The notes: generated from the letters alone by a model not told the origin. A DNA stretch of 64,000 bases from Zarea fungicola (GCA_900169235.1 FWCC01000010.1:43177-107176); one strand, 5' to 3'; counted from the first letter of the stretch, positions 25,106-37,159 are shown. Translations and numbers: made by a program.

Positions 25106-27700
25106 ATGGATCCTCCTCCTCCTCCTCCGAAAACGTCCCAGAATCTCTTTGAAGTCTATCTCCGCCTGCGTCCGCCCACATCTGCCGCCACCCAGACGGA
25201 ACGAGTCCTCACCGTCGAAAAGCCCGAGCAAGATGGCGTCAAGCCGAGCCACATTACCCTGAACCCCCCCTCGGATCGTCGTCGCGCCATTGAGCGCTTC
25301 GGCTTCACTCAAGTCTTTGAGGAGACGGCCTCGCAGCTCGACGTCTTTTCCAGCACCGAGATTGTGTCCATGGTTGAGGGAGTGCTTGCGCCCAAGGGCG
25401 GCGAGGGGACGGATGCCGTCGTCGCGACCCTCGGCGTGACTGGTTCTGGAAAGGTATCTGATGCAAAAACTCGCATCTCAACAATTGTCAACAACTCAGG
25501 CTAATGCAATTTTCAGACACACACCATTCTTGGCTCCAAAACCCAGCGTGGCCTCACCCAGCTCGCCGTCGACGTCGTATTTCGCTCCATCGGCCCCAGC
25601 ATGCTCAACCACGCGTCCCTACCGGCCGTCCTCGAGTCTCTCCAGGCCTGCGATCCGTCCGAGTCGCCCCTCGTTGCTGCGCCGCAGTTTCTCGAGACAG
25701 TCTTCGCCGACCACTCGCAGTTTTCACGCGCAAACTCGCGCGCCGCCACGCCCATGATGGTACGGCCCTTTGTCCTACCATGCTCGTATCCCGAGTCGCC
25801 GCCACCGACATCATCACCACCACCACCACCACCTCTTGTTCCTCAAACGTCATCAGGCCAGTCAGAACAGTAGTACCGTTCGCTACAAGCCATCAGCCAT
25901 TATGCAAGTCCGGCCAAGCGGTCGGAGCCAACGCCCGCCTACATGTCCCTCACCACCAACGCCTCTCTCCGCAGCAAATCAGCCACCACCCAGCTCCTGC
26001 ATCTCAAGGCTAACCATGCTCTACAGGACTTTAGCTCCAGCGTCATGTCGCACGCCGGCGGCGGTCGGCGGAACCTGCCGCCGCTGCCCACATCCCTGCC
26101 CCGGCAGCCGGATGTCAGCGGCATCCTGGTGCCGTGCGACGCGTCGGCCGAGTATGTCGTTGTCGTCTCCATGTACGAGGTGCACAACGACCGCATCTAC
26201 GATCTCCTCACACCGGCGACCAAGAATGCCGCCACAAAGGAGTTTCGCCGCCGCCCGCTCCTGTTCAAGTCTACCGAGCTCTCGCCGGATCGCAAAGTCG
26301 TCGCGGGCCTGCGCAAAGTGGTCTGCACCACCGTCAAGGATGCGCTGCACGTCCTCGAGGCGGGTCTGCAGGAGCGTCGCGTGACGGGCACGGGCAGCAA
26401 CAGCGTGTCGAGCCGCAGCCATGGATTCTTTTGTTTTGAGGTGAAGAAGCGTCATGGAGGACGGAGGCCAGGGCCGTGGGGGGGTAGTAAGCTCACCGTT
26501 GTTGATCTGGCGGGCAGTGAGCGCGCGAGGGAGGCCAAGACGGCGGGTGCCACGCTCGTGGAGGCGGGCAAGATTAACGAGAGTCTAATGTACCTGGGCC
26601 AGTGTCTGCAAACGCAGAGCGAGTTGGGGACGTCTACCAAGGTGAGTTTTGCAACCCATGACCCAGTCCCAGAGTTCGTCTGCGATGCTAATGTTATACA
26701 GCCCAATGTTGTCCCGTACAGACAGTGCAAACTCACGGAGCTTCTCTTCTCCAACTCGTTCCCCTCGCACACCAGCCCGCACATGCCGCGCCGCAACCCG
26801 CAAAAGGGCGTCATGATTGTCACGGCAGACCCGACGGGCGACTTTAACGCCACGTCGCAGATTCTCCGCTACAGTGCCCTAGCCCGCGAGGTCACGGTCC
26901 CGCGCATTCCCTCCATTACCGCCACCATTCTCGCCAATGGGCCAGCCGCGGTGCTGCCTCACGCCACTGGTGCTGGTGGTGGCGGGCGCTCCATCAGCCC
27001 CGTGCAGTACCATAACCCACGGCCCTTTGTCCCGGCGGGTGGCACATACCGCAACCCTTCGAACAACATTGACGAGCGAGCCACCATGGAGATTGCCGCG
27101 CTGGAAATTGCCCGTCTGAGCGACGAGATTGATCAGCTCCGCGCCGAGGCGGATGCGCACATGGAAGCGCGCTTCACGGCCGAAGCACACCTCCTCAGCA
27201 TGGAGGACCGGCTGCTGGACCTGGAGGCGGCGATTCGGGACGAGTGCGCGGCCGAGTTTGAGGAGACGCTCGCGCTGGAGCTGGCGCGCTTCAAGGCGAG
27301 CCTGGCGCTGGAGCAGGAGCGCAGCGAGGAGCACTGGGACCGCAAGGTTGACCTGCTGGAGCGCGGGCTGGATGCCACTACTACCGGCTGTGACGATGGT
27401 GATGACGGTGATAAAGAAAACGTGCTGGTGGAGGACTTGTCGCAGGAGGTGGAGCGTCTCAGGAGGGAGAATGCCGTGTTGAAGAGGGAGCTTGCGGGGA
27501 GGAGCCCGACGAAGCGCAAGCCGCTCGAGGAGAGGGATGATTTCTCGCCCGCGCCGGAGGATGTTGGCAGCAAGAGCGGCGCTGTGTCAAACTTGGGGAG
27601 GAAGCTGGAGCGCATGCGTGTGAGTGCTGATGGGAGCGGCGCGAGGTCGGCGAGCAATGGGAGTCCGAAAAAGGTGCGGCGCACTGCCAAGGCTACCTGA
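25106..27700 (+). CDS. kinesin motor protein, mitotic (kinesin-6-like) type (785 aa)
   Basis: Four exons: 25106-25453, 25517-25759, 25874-26641, 26702-27700. Introns are 63, 114 and 60 nt; the first splits the P-loop and the third keeps frame, so it looks coding. The N-terminal motor carries a P-loop GVTGSGKT (about 110-117; the usual second residue Q is V), switch I NSVSSRSH (about 373-380), switch II DLAGSER (about 408-414), a microtubule-binding YRQCKLTELLF segment and the end of the motor (ATSQILRYSALAREV). The motor is enlarged by insertions between P-loop and switch I, as in kinesin-6. After it come coiled coils (about 575-720), a KEN sequence near residue 691 (possible APC/C degron), and SP-K/R sites with basic tails (SPTKRKP, SPKKVRR) suiting CDK-regulated nuclear entry. 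Kinesin-6 proteins act on the anaphase spindle midzone. Kinesin identity is certain; the subfamily is inference. Confidence 0.9.
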
Positions 27701-28428
27701 TTGATGTTGTGAAGGAAGGTCAATATAATAGTTGTGTACTTGTGTACTTGGATACGAGGCGTCGGCGTTGTCTGGGGAAAAAGAATTTTCTGGATTGGAT
27801 GGTGGACAAGTTTGGGAATTTGCATTTCTTTTGTTGTTGGCTTTTACATTTCTTTTCCGGTAAACAATACCCTCTGTAGTTTACTGCATTTACTATTTAC
27901 TGCATTTACTATTCCTGGCTTTTTTAATTCGATCTGCTATAGTGAAAGGAGTAGAGGACGCCTGTTGTATTTTCAAGTCTGGCAGGCTGCTCGCACGGTA
28001 AAGGGCGAGATGATTTCTGATAGAGAGTATCGGCCGAAAGTGAGGTCGTCATGATGTTACGTTGCCGTTGGGGGACTCTCACAAGCTACGCGACTGGCCA
28101 AGCTGCTGGCTGAGCCTCACAAACCATATGACCTGAAGACTTGTAAATAATCCAGACGAGCTGCACGGTACGTATGCATTCTTTCCCCTCGCTCTTCCAT
28201 GTTTATTCGACACCATTGTAGAGTACCTGTCTGTGGTATGTCTAACATCACTTGCATATGCTCGAACATTTCACCAAGAAGTCTATGAAACAAGGCAAAA
28301 AAAGGAACCATGTTTGTGTCAATATTTCTATGAAAGGAAAGAAAAAAAACACTTACCAACCGAAAGCTACAGGCTTGACCACTCAAGCATGAATTAAAAA
28401 ATTGAAAACAAAAAAAGAAATGAAAGGA
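27701..28428. other. intergenic, kinesin to tRNA-Glu
   Basis: Contains the kinesin 3' flank and the T-rich downstream flank of the minus-strand tRNA (on the minus strand a seven-T run lies about 10 nt past the mature 3' end, a plausible Pol III terminator). No gene is seen. Confidence 0.5.
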
Positions 28429-28513
28429 CTCCGATACGGGGAATTGAACCCCGGCCTTTGCGGAATATCTGATAGATGAAAACGCAAGATCCTAACCACT
28501 AGACGATATCGGA
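28429..28513 (-). tRNA. tRNA-Glu(UUC) with a 13-nt intron
   Basis: On the minus strand the sequence starts TCCGATATCGTCTAGTGG, the standard fungal tRNA-Glu 5' part with A box, and closes with a perfect 7-bp acceptor stem TCCGATA/TATCGGA plus a G discriminator. The anticodon stem TTGCG/CGCAA pairs perfectly. The anticodon is TTC at 28480-28478; a 13-nt intron (28476-28464) follows position 37, the canonical nuclear tRNA intron site. The T arm has GGGGTTCAATTCCCC. Length is 85 nt genomic, 72 mature before CCA. It reads GAA/GAG glutamate codons. Confidence 0.95.
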
Positions 28514-30149
28514 CTAGTTGTTGGAAGCCGAGGACTTATTTTAAACCAAGTAGCAATACTTACAGAAATCCCCACTCATTCGGTTTACCGCCAGATATCA
28601 ATCATTGTTTATCAATTTCTCTGAATGCGTATGGCTGGATTCGTTATCCTCTTTATAAGACATCATTCTATGTTACGTAACCGTAGGAAAAGTTGGACCT
28701 GGTCTAGTTATCTGTTGACCAATGCGTGTACCAGCTGAAGTAGAGCCTCTCAACTTGCCAACTGCAATTTCTCCGTGTGCCACAGCTCTGGAATGCTACC
28801 ATAGATCTCCGAGAACCTCGTTTCCCTGGCGTGGTCTACAGCGTCAAAAGTATGTACACCGTTGAAATCAATTTTTTTTTCAAATATTAATTACCATATA
28901 CATTTTCAGCAACGTAGATATCGAATCTGGCTCATCGTGCATCTATATCCGTCCGACTTTGACTGCTGCCCGGGGCTGTTGTAGTTGGTGTGACGTACTT
29001 GGGAGCATTCTTCGCCTTCCTACGTTCAGAGAGTCGGATGCCTGCTAACTCTCTCAGATACTCAACCTCAATTTTCACCATTAGCCGCATGGTTAATTTC
29101 TCTCATCACAGCTGGTGTTCAAGCTTGTTTGACTGTAAAACTTCACTCAGGCTCAGTCAGACGGGGCTACAACTCCGCGACTGGTGCATGGCTTCAAACG
29201 GCTTGAGTTATCCGGAAATAGCCATCCAAAAAGGAAACATGCGGGAGCAAGGCAGAAGCGGAAATAATGTCGGGAGGCATCCAGGTAGCCCCAATGTCAA
29301 AAGCGGGCCGCTCTCTTTCCACCAACATCTTTACGACTAGCAATAACTAGCACACCCGGACGGTATAAGTGAATGTTCTTGTTATGCAGTCTATAAAGCT
29401 CTCTGCAATTACCTCTACAAGTGCAGCCTGACCCTCCTGGAGCGAAACAGCATCGACAAGGACCATGGGATGCTTGTCCCCGACACAACGTCCACAACCG
29501 ACCCACACCAGGACGGGACGTCGCAGGCCCGTCACGGAGTGGTTGCTGGAGAGGGCAGCAGCCAAAGTCATCTTCCTGATCCGATGATGCAGGTGGGCGA
29601 GTACCGTCCGCTTGTTCCATGTGTAGGTTTTCGTCCCGAGTGTGTCTTGCTGGCAAGACTGTGTCCATACTTTTTGAGTACTTTCCTGGTTTCCCTGCGA
29701 CGTCCGCGAAATGAGAACCGAAAGTACAGTGGTGTACCATTTCCATCACCCCAATAGTAGGCACCAACCCTGCTAGACGTACCGTCCCTCGCCATTTCTA
29801 GCAGTTGTTTGTGTCTGCTTCATCAGCAGATCAGAAATGACAAGTTACAGGATTAAACATGGCGCCATCAAGTGCGACTGACACCAGTCATTGGCTGATG
29901 GTGAAGATACACAATGGGGTCATTATACGGCTAGCTATACGCTGCTAGCTTCTTAGTCAACCTTTGCTAAAGCCAGGCGACGGATCCTTAATAGGTGCCT
30001 GCGAACCAGCGACCTAGGCAGCAAGCCAGATCGCAAAGCTCTCTTCCTTTTTAACCTGCATCACAAAACTGCCCAGCGGATATTGGTAGAATCTTATTTC
30101 TGCAATTAATTTTCAGTTTGGGTTGTATATACTGCCAGGAAAAAAGACC
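28514..30149. other. intergenic region, tRNA-Glu to GMC oxidoreductase
   Basis: No intact gene. Minus-strand frames at 29297-29767 and 29347-29571 overlap in different phases; the smaller one has a protein-like sequence (RPVLVWVGCGRCVGDKHPMV) that could be a remnant of a larger gene, but no family was recognised. Confidence 0.4.
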
Positions 30150-32049
30150 CTACACCTTTCCCTGAATCATATCGGCCGCCCTCTCCGCCACTGCATACAC
30201 CGAAGTTTGGATGTTTCCGAGCGGAATGAGCGGGAATATGCTAGCGTCAACCACTCTCAGGTTGGTCGTGCCGTGCACAATTAACTGGTCGCTCACTACA
30301 CCTCCCTTGTCCGCCGGGAGCATCGCGCAGGTCCCACATGAATGGCAGTTGGAAATGGTGCGGTCCTTGACGACGGCCTTTGCCTTTTCCAGCGTGTCCA
30401 CCCTGTCCTCCGTAGGCTGGACCACCGTCGAGGCTAGGGGATCTGTGCTCATCAGCTTGTCGACAAACATGACGGCCCTGGCCATAATCTCCAAGTCGGT
30501 CGGATCTGTCATGTAGCCCGTCTCCAGGGCCGGCGCCTTGCTGACGTCGGCTGAATTGATGTGGCAGCTTCCTCTTGAGAGTGGGTGGCTGAGGGCATTC
30601 AAAACCGTCAGGTGGTTGCCGTCCTGGAGAGGCAGGATGTGGCTTCCAAAATGAGCAAGGTCCTTCATATCAGTGTTAATCTGCGCCCCAAACAGGACAA
30701 GAGAGTGGGCTGGGGTGTCGGGCTGCGAGAGCATCTCCCGCAGCACGTCGTTGCGACCAGAGGCGTCGGGCAGCACGCCCTGGAGCAGTGCCGTCTTGGA
30801 TGCGGTCGACAACGGGCCCTGGTCATCAATGATGGGCAGATATGACGTGCTTGAGGTCTGGGCGCCGAGGGGCCCATCTCCGTTATTCTTGTACTGCTCA
30901 ATGGCAGCTTGCACAATCTGCGGGTCGCGAAACATGTCGATGGATGGGATACCATCCCTGACTTTGTATGTTTGGCAGACTTGTATGTGGTCCTGAAGGT
31001 TCTCGCCGACGCCCGGCAAGTCGATGACGACCGGAATGTTGTGTTTTTCAAGCAATGTAGCATTGCCGATACCAGAAAGCTCCAAAATCTGGGGCGACTG
31101 GACCACGCCAGCAGCCAGGATGACTTCTTTTCGTGCCGCAACAAACTGCACAGCCCCGTCCTTGGGCATTATTTGCACACCAGTCGCAGTTGCCGGGAGC
31201 TGCTGGCGGTGAAGCTCAATCTTTGTCACAAGAGTGTCGGTCAAGACTGTGAGATTGGCACGCTTCCTCACTTCTTCAGAATAGTATGCGCTGGCAGCAT
31301 AGCTACGCGTCTTTGTCACGGGATCAATACACGCCGCGTTCTGGAACGCACCGACAACAGCGCCAGACATTTCATCATGCTTTGTGGGCCCGACTCCTAA
31401 AGCACTGTGTGCATCCATCCACGCTGAATTGACGGGCCCAAAGCCCTGGCCGAATGACATTTGAACTGGTCCGGATGAGGAATAGGAGTCGTCGTAGCCA
31501 GCCATGCGTGAAATGGCTCGATGCTCTGGGGACGGCGCATGACGTGTTCCAAACCTTTGGTAGTATGGTGAGAGGTCGTCAAAGGACCAGGCTGGGTTGC
31601 CAAGCTTCTCCCATGCGTCGATGCTTGAGCGTGATGGAAAGACGGCGTGCATAAAGTTGATGGCTGAGCTGCCACCGAGACCCTTGCCTCTTGGTATGAA
31701 TGTAGATTGCCCGTTTAGCGCAGTCTTTTCATAGTATTGGTTAGCTCTCATTTTCTTTTAATCTGGTTGCTACCAGCTCCAATTCCTAACAAAGTAGGGA
31801 CGTGCGTGGCTTGCTACATCATACCTGGGGCCCAGTCTTGAAACACCAGTCATATTTCTCATTTCCAAACAAAAAGCCGAGGAGGCCCGGTGTTGATACT
31901 GTAGGATCGGCCCGGTGGTCACTGCCAGCTTCGACAACCAGAACGCTCACAGAGGGGTCCTCGGTAAGTCTGGCGGCAACTACAAGGCCTGCGGTGCCTC
32001 CACCGACGATGATGTAGTCAAACTCGGTGTCTTTGCTGGGAATTGCCAT
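30150..32049 (-). CDS. GMC-family FAD oxidoreductase (609 aa)
   Basis: Two exons: 31825-32049 and 30150-31754, with a 70-nt intron (GTATGA donor after TGPQ; AAG acceptor giving a KMRANQ continuation). The N-terminus has the dinucleotide-binding glycine motif (GGGTAGLVVAARL, about 16-28) and the ADP-binding acidic end VVEAG. GMC signature 1 follows as PRGKGLGGSSAINF and signature 2 as GVVQSPQILELSGIG. The C-terminal catalytic region has NCHSCGTCAM and VVDASIFPLIPLGNIQT, supplying the expected His and Asn pair. No signal peptide is seen, so it is probably intracellular, unlike secreted aryl-alcohol or glucose oxidases. GMC enzymes oxidise alcohol groups; the substrate cannot be told. It is divergent from the DHA2 transporter across 1.4 kb that contains a MITE-like element, suggesting possible co-regulation. 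The length is typical and no lesion is visible. Confidence 0.92.
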
Positions 32050-33449
32050 GCTGATGTATGTAAAGGTAGGCCAAAGTGTAGTATAGCACTGTTGAGTTCC
32101 AACATATGGAAGCTGGCTTTTCTGGGGGAATGGAAGAATACTTATTCAAGAATCATGATCGCCAACAGTGGAGCTGCTCCCATTTCCTGCTTCAAGCCGA
32201 ATTTTTAATTATAGAGTGAGCTTGGCGCTGTCATCTGCTCCAAGCCGCTAATGACTCGTTTGAACTACATGTGCAAGCCCCAGCACGTCGTACTGGGAAG
32301 TTGTGGGTGCTTGCACGTGTAGTGCTTACTGTTGCATTGTGTATCTTCACAATGAGTCAATGACTTGTAAAGTCCAACATGGGCGTGCCGGACGCTTCCA
32401 TCAGACAACCGGACGACTTCAACAGGGTCCTCTAATAGACTGAATTTGGGGCAAACCCATAAATTACATTGGATACTTCTTCTCGCCTAGTATTTTAGTG
32501 TTCTAAACCTCTTTAAGCGGTCCGGTTGTCTGATGGGAACCACCGGCACACCGATGTTCGACTTGATAAGTCGCACTTGGTGGCGCCATGGTCAGTCTTG
32601 TAATCTGTCAGTTCTGGAGAGGGTCCGCCTCGGTGTTAGGAGATTTGTGAGCCGGCCGCCGTCAGACTTGCTGACGAAGCAGGGCAACGGCTTATTGCAC
32701 GGCTAGCCGTACTCCGCGCCGTACACTAGTAGCCTCCGGCTGCCTCTTTTTTTTGGCTTATTAGTTAGCTTCTTTTACAGCTAACCGATGGTTTATTGTC
32801 CGGCTAGCCGACGCTAGCAAAACCTTGCAAGTATCGCGGAGTGTTGTGCGCTACTACTAGCCGCACGCAACTGCCGAATAATCAATGAAGAGGTTTAATA
32901 ATCAAAAGGATAAATAAATAACTGGCAAAAGACTTTATAATAGAGGATTTGGCCTATAAAGAGAGGTAGATATTTCTAGCTAGATTATTCCCTCGTGGGG
33001 AATAAGGAGTAGACTTTTATATTTACTTGCCCTTGGAGTTCTTTATTCTACTGCACAGTGCGCTTTATAACCACCAATTGTAATTAAGCTCGGCCTACTA
33101 TTGCTATGTGACAGTAGATGCCCTGCATAAAAGCTCGCCTCAGCAACATTAATGCACCATCCCGTGAGGTTTCATCTCGAGCTGGGTCAACAGTGCGGGC
33201 GAGGAACAATCATCTCATAGTCGTGCCACACCAATATCATTAGGCAGCACCAATATTATTAGGCAGTCTTGTTTGTCCTTGAGGCAGGCGCGTAGCCGTG
33301 CTTCCGCGCCCCACGTTGCGCTGCTAGGCAACCCCTTACCGCGTGGAGACGCAGCCTGATATAAACCAGATGGTCGTGATCAGGGGCAAGCGAGTGATTG
33401 CTGTAGCGAGAATCTTGCGCATCACTCATATCGTTGTCTACGTGTCCCA
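32050..33449. other. shared upstream region of GMC and MFS genes
   Basis: A 1.4-kb divergent intergenic region. It contains a 211-bp inverted-repeat element (32362-32572), a stretch with three CTAGCCG-type motifs (about 32700-32870) and an AT-rich segment (about 32880-33060). No gene found. Confidence 0.6.
32362..32572. mobile_element. MITE-like element with about 53-bp terminal inverted repeats
   Basis: The left arm (32362-32414) begins GACTTGTAAAGTCCAACATG and ends CCATCAGACAACCGGAC. The reverse complement of the right arm (32520-32572) begins GACTTATCAAGTCGAACATC and ends with the same CCATCAGACAACCGGAC. Arms agree at roughly four of five positions. The total of 211 bp, non-coding centre and perfect inner 17 bp fit a non-autonomous miniature inverted-repeat element. 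I see no clear target-site duplication, so the outer boundary is approximate. It could alternatively be a large hairpin regulatory element in this divergent promoter. Confidence 0.6.
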
Positions 33450-35496
33450 ATGTTGAGTCAAGAAGCGCAAGAGAAACCTGGCGCCGGCCACGCCTCGACA
33501 CATGCATTACCTGGACTAGACGCTGAGAAGCCATCGCCAGGAGAGAATGTGACCACGTTGGAGAATGTCCTCACATCAAGCCTGACGCTTCATGGAGCAC
33601 AGCTTTGGCTGCTTCTCGCCGTTTTGTACCTGAGCGTCTATCTTCTGGCATTGGAGCTCACGATGCTGTCCACTGTGGTTCCTACGCTCACAGACGAATT
33701 TGGTACGGTGGCCGACATATCATGGTACGAGTCGGCATACGTTTTACCTCTGTAAGCTTGCTCTTTCAAAATCGTTCGATACGGAAATAAAACGGAGAAA
33801 ACCGCTAACGAAGCCCTTTGTCATACAAGATGCGTCCTGGCCCCGCTAGTTGGCAAGTTGTACGACCAGTTTCGCATCAAGCATGTATACCTGGTTTTTA
33901 TCGCCATTTTTGAGATTGGTCTTGTTGTCTGCTCTGTCGCAAAGTCAAGTCGCATATTCATTCTCGGCCGTGCGCTCAACGGGATCGGGGCATCGGCCCA
34001 ATTCAGTGGCTGCATGCTGATCCTGAGCTGCGTGTGCGATGCCAGTGTCCGACCGCTTGCTACAGCCCTTGCCATGTCCATGATTCCAATTGGATCAATG
34101 ACGGGCCCAATCATTGCTGGAGTTGTGACTGTGCGAATTGGTTGGCGCTGGTGTAAGTCAAACTCTTATTTCTCACCTTGTTTTCTTGGTTGGATAACCT
34201 TCATCGCCCTGCCCTGCTTCGTTCCACTCTACTCTTTCGTGCTGTAACATTTTAACCCGCTACTTCTGGCGACCGAGCATCTAAAATCAGCACAGGCTTC
34301 TGGATACTTCTGCCCCTGGGTGGTGCCGTCCTTGTTATCATTGCCCTCATAAAAATAGCCGAACAGAGCGAAAAACCGGCATTCAGAGAGGGACTTCAAA
34401 AACTACCGCACACAATTGACCCGGTTGGCTTTTTTCTTTTCGCTGGCGGGGTTACAATGTTACTACTGGCTTTGACGTGGGGTGGGCACGAGGCTTCGTG
34501 GTCCTCTGCGACAATTATCGGCCTGCTCTGCGGCGGGCTCGCCTCATTGCTTGCGTTTTGCCTATGGGTGCCGTTCAAGGGCGAGGAGGCTTTGATTCCA
34601 GCCTCAAGCCTGGCACAGCGCTCAGTATATGTCGGAAGCATAACCATATTCCTCCAGGGCGGAGCTTCGCAGGCGATCCCTTTCTTCCTGCCACTCTGGT
34701 TTCAGGCAATCAAAAATGACAACTCTACCCAGAGTGCCATTCACTTGCTGCCGTCATTGGCTACCATGATAGTTGGATTGGTATTATTCGGCTCTCTAGT
34801 ACGTAAAACGCGCTATATCCCCCCCTGGGCAATCATGGGAAGTCTTGTTGCCAGTGTCGGGTCTGGCCTCTGTACTACTCTCGCCCCCGACACTTCTGTC
34901 GGCAAATGGGTCGGCTTTCAAGTTCTCTCTAGTTTTGGCCGTGGCATGGCGCTCCAAGTGGTAAGCTTCAACCACTGACAGCTTCTCGCTGATGAGGCTA
35001 ACGAATATCCCCATGTGGCAGCCCATCACGGCCGTACAGGAGCTTGTTCCTTCTAAGCAGCATCCAGTCTCGTTATCAGTTTTAAATCTATTTCTACAGC
35101 TCGGACTGGCTGTTTCTGTCTCAGCTTGCCAAACCATTTTCAATAACCAACTGCACACACTTCTCCATCAATATGCGCCCAAGTTAAACGCCACAATGAT
35201 TATGGAGGCTGGTGCCACAAACGCGCGGCACTTGATCGAGCCTGCCAACTTGCCAGGGTTTCTGTATGGGTACAACAAGGCTGTGATTGCTATTTTTGTA
35301 TTTTTTTTTTTTTGATGTCAGTGATTCTTCGATTACGCTGCTAATTCATTTACGCTACTAGTACTTCCCCACAGCAGCCTGCGTTGTCGCATGTCTTGTC
35401 AGCTTCGCCTTGGAATGGAAACCAGTTGGTGGGAATGAAAAGTCAAGGGTGGATGAGGAGCAGGACGTGAGTAGCCAGATTGCTCACGGAGGCTAA
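33450..35496 (+). CDS. MFS transporter, DHA2 (14-TM drug/toxin efflux) type (566 aa)
   Basis: Five exons: 33450-33751, 33830-34152, 34296-34960, 35022-35297, 35362-35496; introns of 78, 143, 61 and 64 nt all have GT..AG ends, and the first has a GCTAAC branch. The order is a hydrophilic N-tail, TM1 starting LWLLLAVLYLSVYLLALELT, the motif following TM1 (STVVPTLTDEFG), then SWYESAYVL; TM5 with motif-C-like GPIIAGVV before WRWCFWILLPLGG; then further TM segments up to a short basic/acidic tail. This topology and the WRWCFWI hallmark fit fungal DHA2 toxin-efflux pumps. These export small molecules with proton antiport at the plasma membrane. It is divergent from the GMC oxidoreductase and convergent with the next gene. 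A GTGAGT within the last exon (35467) with a following CTAAC and TAG could define another short intron; either form ends the protein within ten residues. Confidence 0.92.
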
Positions 35497-35766
35497 CTCA
35501 ATAAAATAGTAGACGACGTGTAAGCCACTGTTGGGTGACAGTGGAAGCTATTCCATGAAATATCGTGGTCTAGAAAACGGAGGGCCACTGTGTCGGCACC
35601 TAGTGGCAAGGCTATTGTCAATAGGGGCGTTTCGCAGGAATTATACAGGCAACAGAGCAACATATTCATTGAATCTGACATGAAAGCATAACATAGCCGA
35701 CACAATATGACGTCTTCCCCCATCTAACTCATTTGTATCTGTACAGGAAAGCGTATCTGTGGCATT

Positions 35767-36198
35767 TCATACACTGCGTTGCCGCCGTCTCGAGCTCATA
35801 TAGCTCGGTTGCCTAATGCTATGCGCATCTTTCTGAGGTGCCCCATCTAGATGAGATCCATCTTGACATCTGGGCTTGCTCAATCCTTGATTGGCACCGC
35901 TGAACTCGAGTGGATCGTGAATCTCATCAGACTGTTCCGTTGCTTTACCCCTCGCGGCGTCAGGTGCTGGTTCTCTGCGCCCATACGACGCTCGGTCAAG
36001 ACTTGCGACGTAGTCGTCTGTGCATGATTTTACATGTTCTGATGAGCGGGGTGATAAAACATCCTTGTCTTTTGTGCTTCTATCCTGAGCCATGATGCTG
36101 GCGGTGCTGTGGAAACATTGATAATAGTAGTTGGGTTTAGACGGCGATGCCTGGACCACAAGGCATGCAGCGCGCCTCAGTATTGGTTTCTGGAGCAT
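35767..36198 (-). CDS. small mitochondrial-type protein of unknown function (143 aa)
   Basis: The N-terminus (MLQKPILRRAACLVVQASP, then a FHSTAS segment) looks like a mitochondrial presequence, with Arg/Ser/Ala and no acidic residues for the first 35 or so positions. A second Met (MAQDRSTKDKD) marks the likely mature-region start. The rest is polar and low in hydrophobics (TDDYVASLDRASYGRRE, DPLEFSGANQGLSKPR), resembling small intrinsically disordered proteins widespread in filamentous ascomycetes, from my memory of the pattern. No enzyme motif is seen. It is convergent with the DHA2 gene, 270 bp from it. The function is unknown; a 3' intron altering the basic tail is possible. Confidence 0.6.
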   Translation of the reverse strand: MLQKPILRRAACLVVQASPSKPNYYYQCFHSTASIMAQDRSTKDKDVLSPRSSEHVKSCTDDYVASLDRASYGRREPAPDAARGKATEQSDEIHDPLEFSGANQGLSKPRCQDGSHLDGAPQKDAHSIRQPSYMSSRRRQRSV

Positions 36199-37159
36199 TG
36201 TGGTTTAGTTGTACCGATATATGTTTCTGATGTTGTCAAAATGAGATATGCTCTCAAATGAGATACATTGTCTACGCTTGCTTCTTCTGCGCGAGCTTGA
36301 GCTTTAGGCCTTGCAAGCTTGACGTCACAATGACACAGCATAGGGTTCCTATTTATGGGCCAAGAAAGAAGCTTCCAATACCGACTGACTAACTTGTACA
36401 GGAATGACAGTCTTGTGAAAGTCGATCTAACCTGCGTCTCCAATCGTTCGCGGCAACTCTGAAGATTACATTCAAGCGGTGTGCTAACAAGGACTTTCCA
36501 TACACGGCCGCCCACGCATTGCCACCTCATTGCAGCCTGGGTATCGTCCTTACTATTCGTAGGAGTCTTTGCTGCAGAATGAGGCGCAGATGCACCCGAG
36601 TCTTGTCTGTGGCGCCCGGGGACCTTCGGACTAGGTGCTGAGATTGTCTGCTAAATGACTCCATCGAGCCACAGGACTGCCAACCCACGCCTCGGCGCCA
36701 ATTTTTTTTTAATTGCGCCACGTCACCGTGACGCCTAACATCAGCCGATTTGTCTCTTGATCAGCAAAAAAAAGGGGTCGCGGGGTTATCTACATAATAA
36801 TTTTAGTGGAGTTGATTTTCATTTTACACCAAAGGGCTTTTTTCAACTTGAAATTAAAGATAGTCGGCGGAAAGCTCACGTCTAGAGACTTCAAAAGAAG
36901 TGAAGTTATCACCAAGAGAACAGCTAACACACAAGATTTCAAAATTTGGGAATTATTCAAGGAAAGAGTGTAACAACAGAGCAACCTCATCAGGGCCACC
37001 CCCAGGGATACCCTCACACACTGCCTGGTGGTTCCCTTTTCCAGCCAATCAACTTCTTCATACTATGAGATATTCCTGCTTGCGTGACAGTTCCACGGCA
37101 GATATGGTGGTCTACAATGTTGAATGGTGGCTGTTCCGGCAGTCGATTGAAGCGACTGA
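36199..37159. other. intergenic region
   Basis: Nothing recognisable; short frames only. AT-rich from about 36760 to 36960. Confidence 0.5.
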
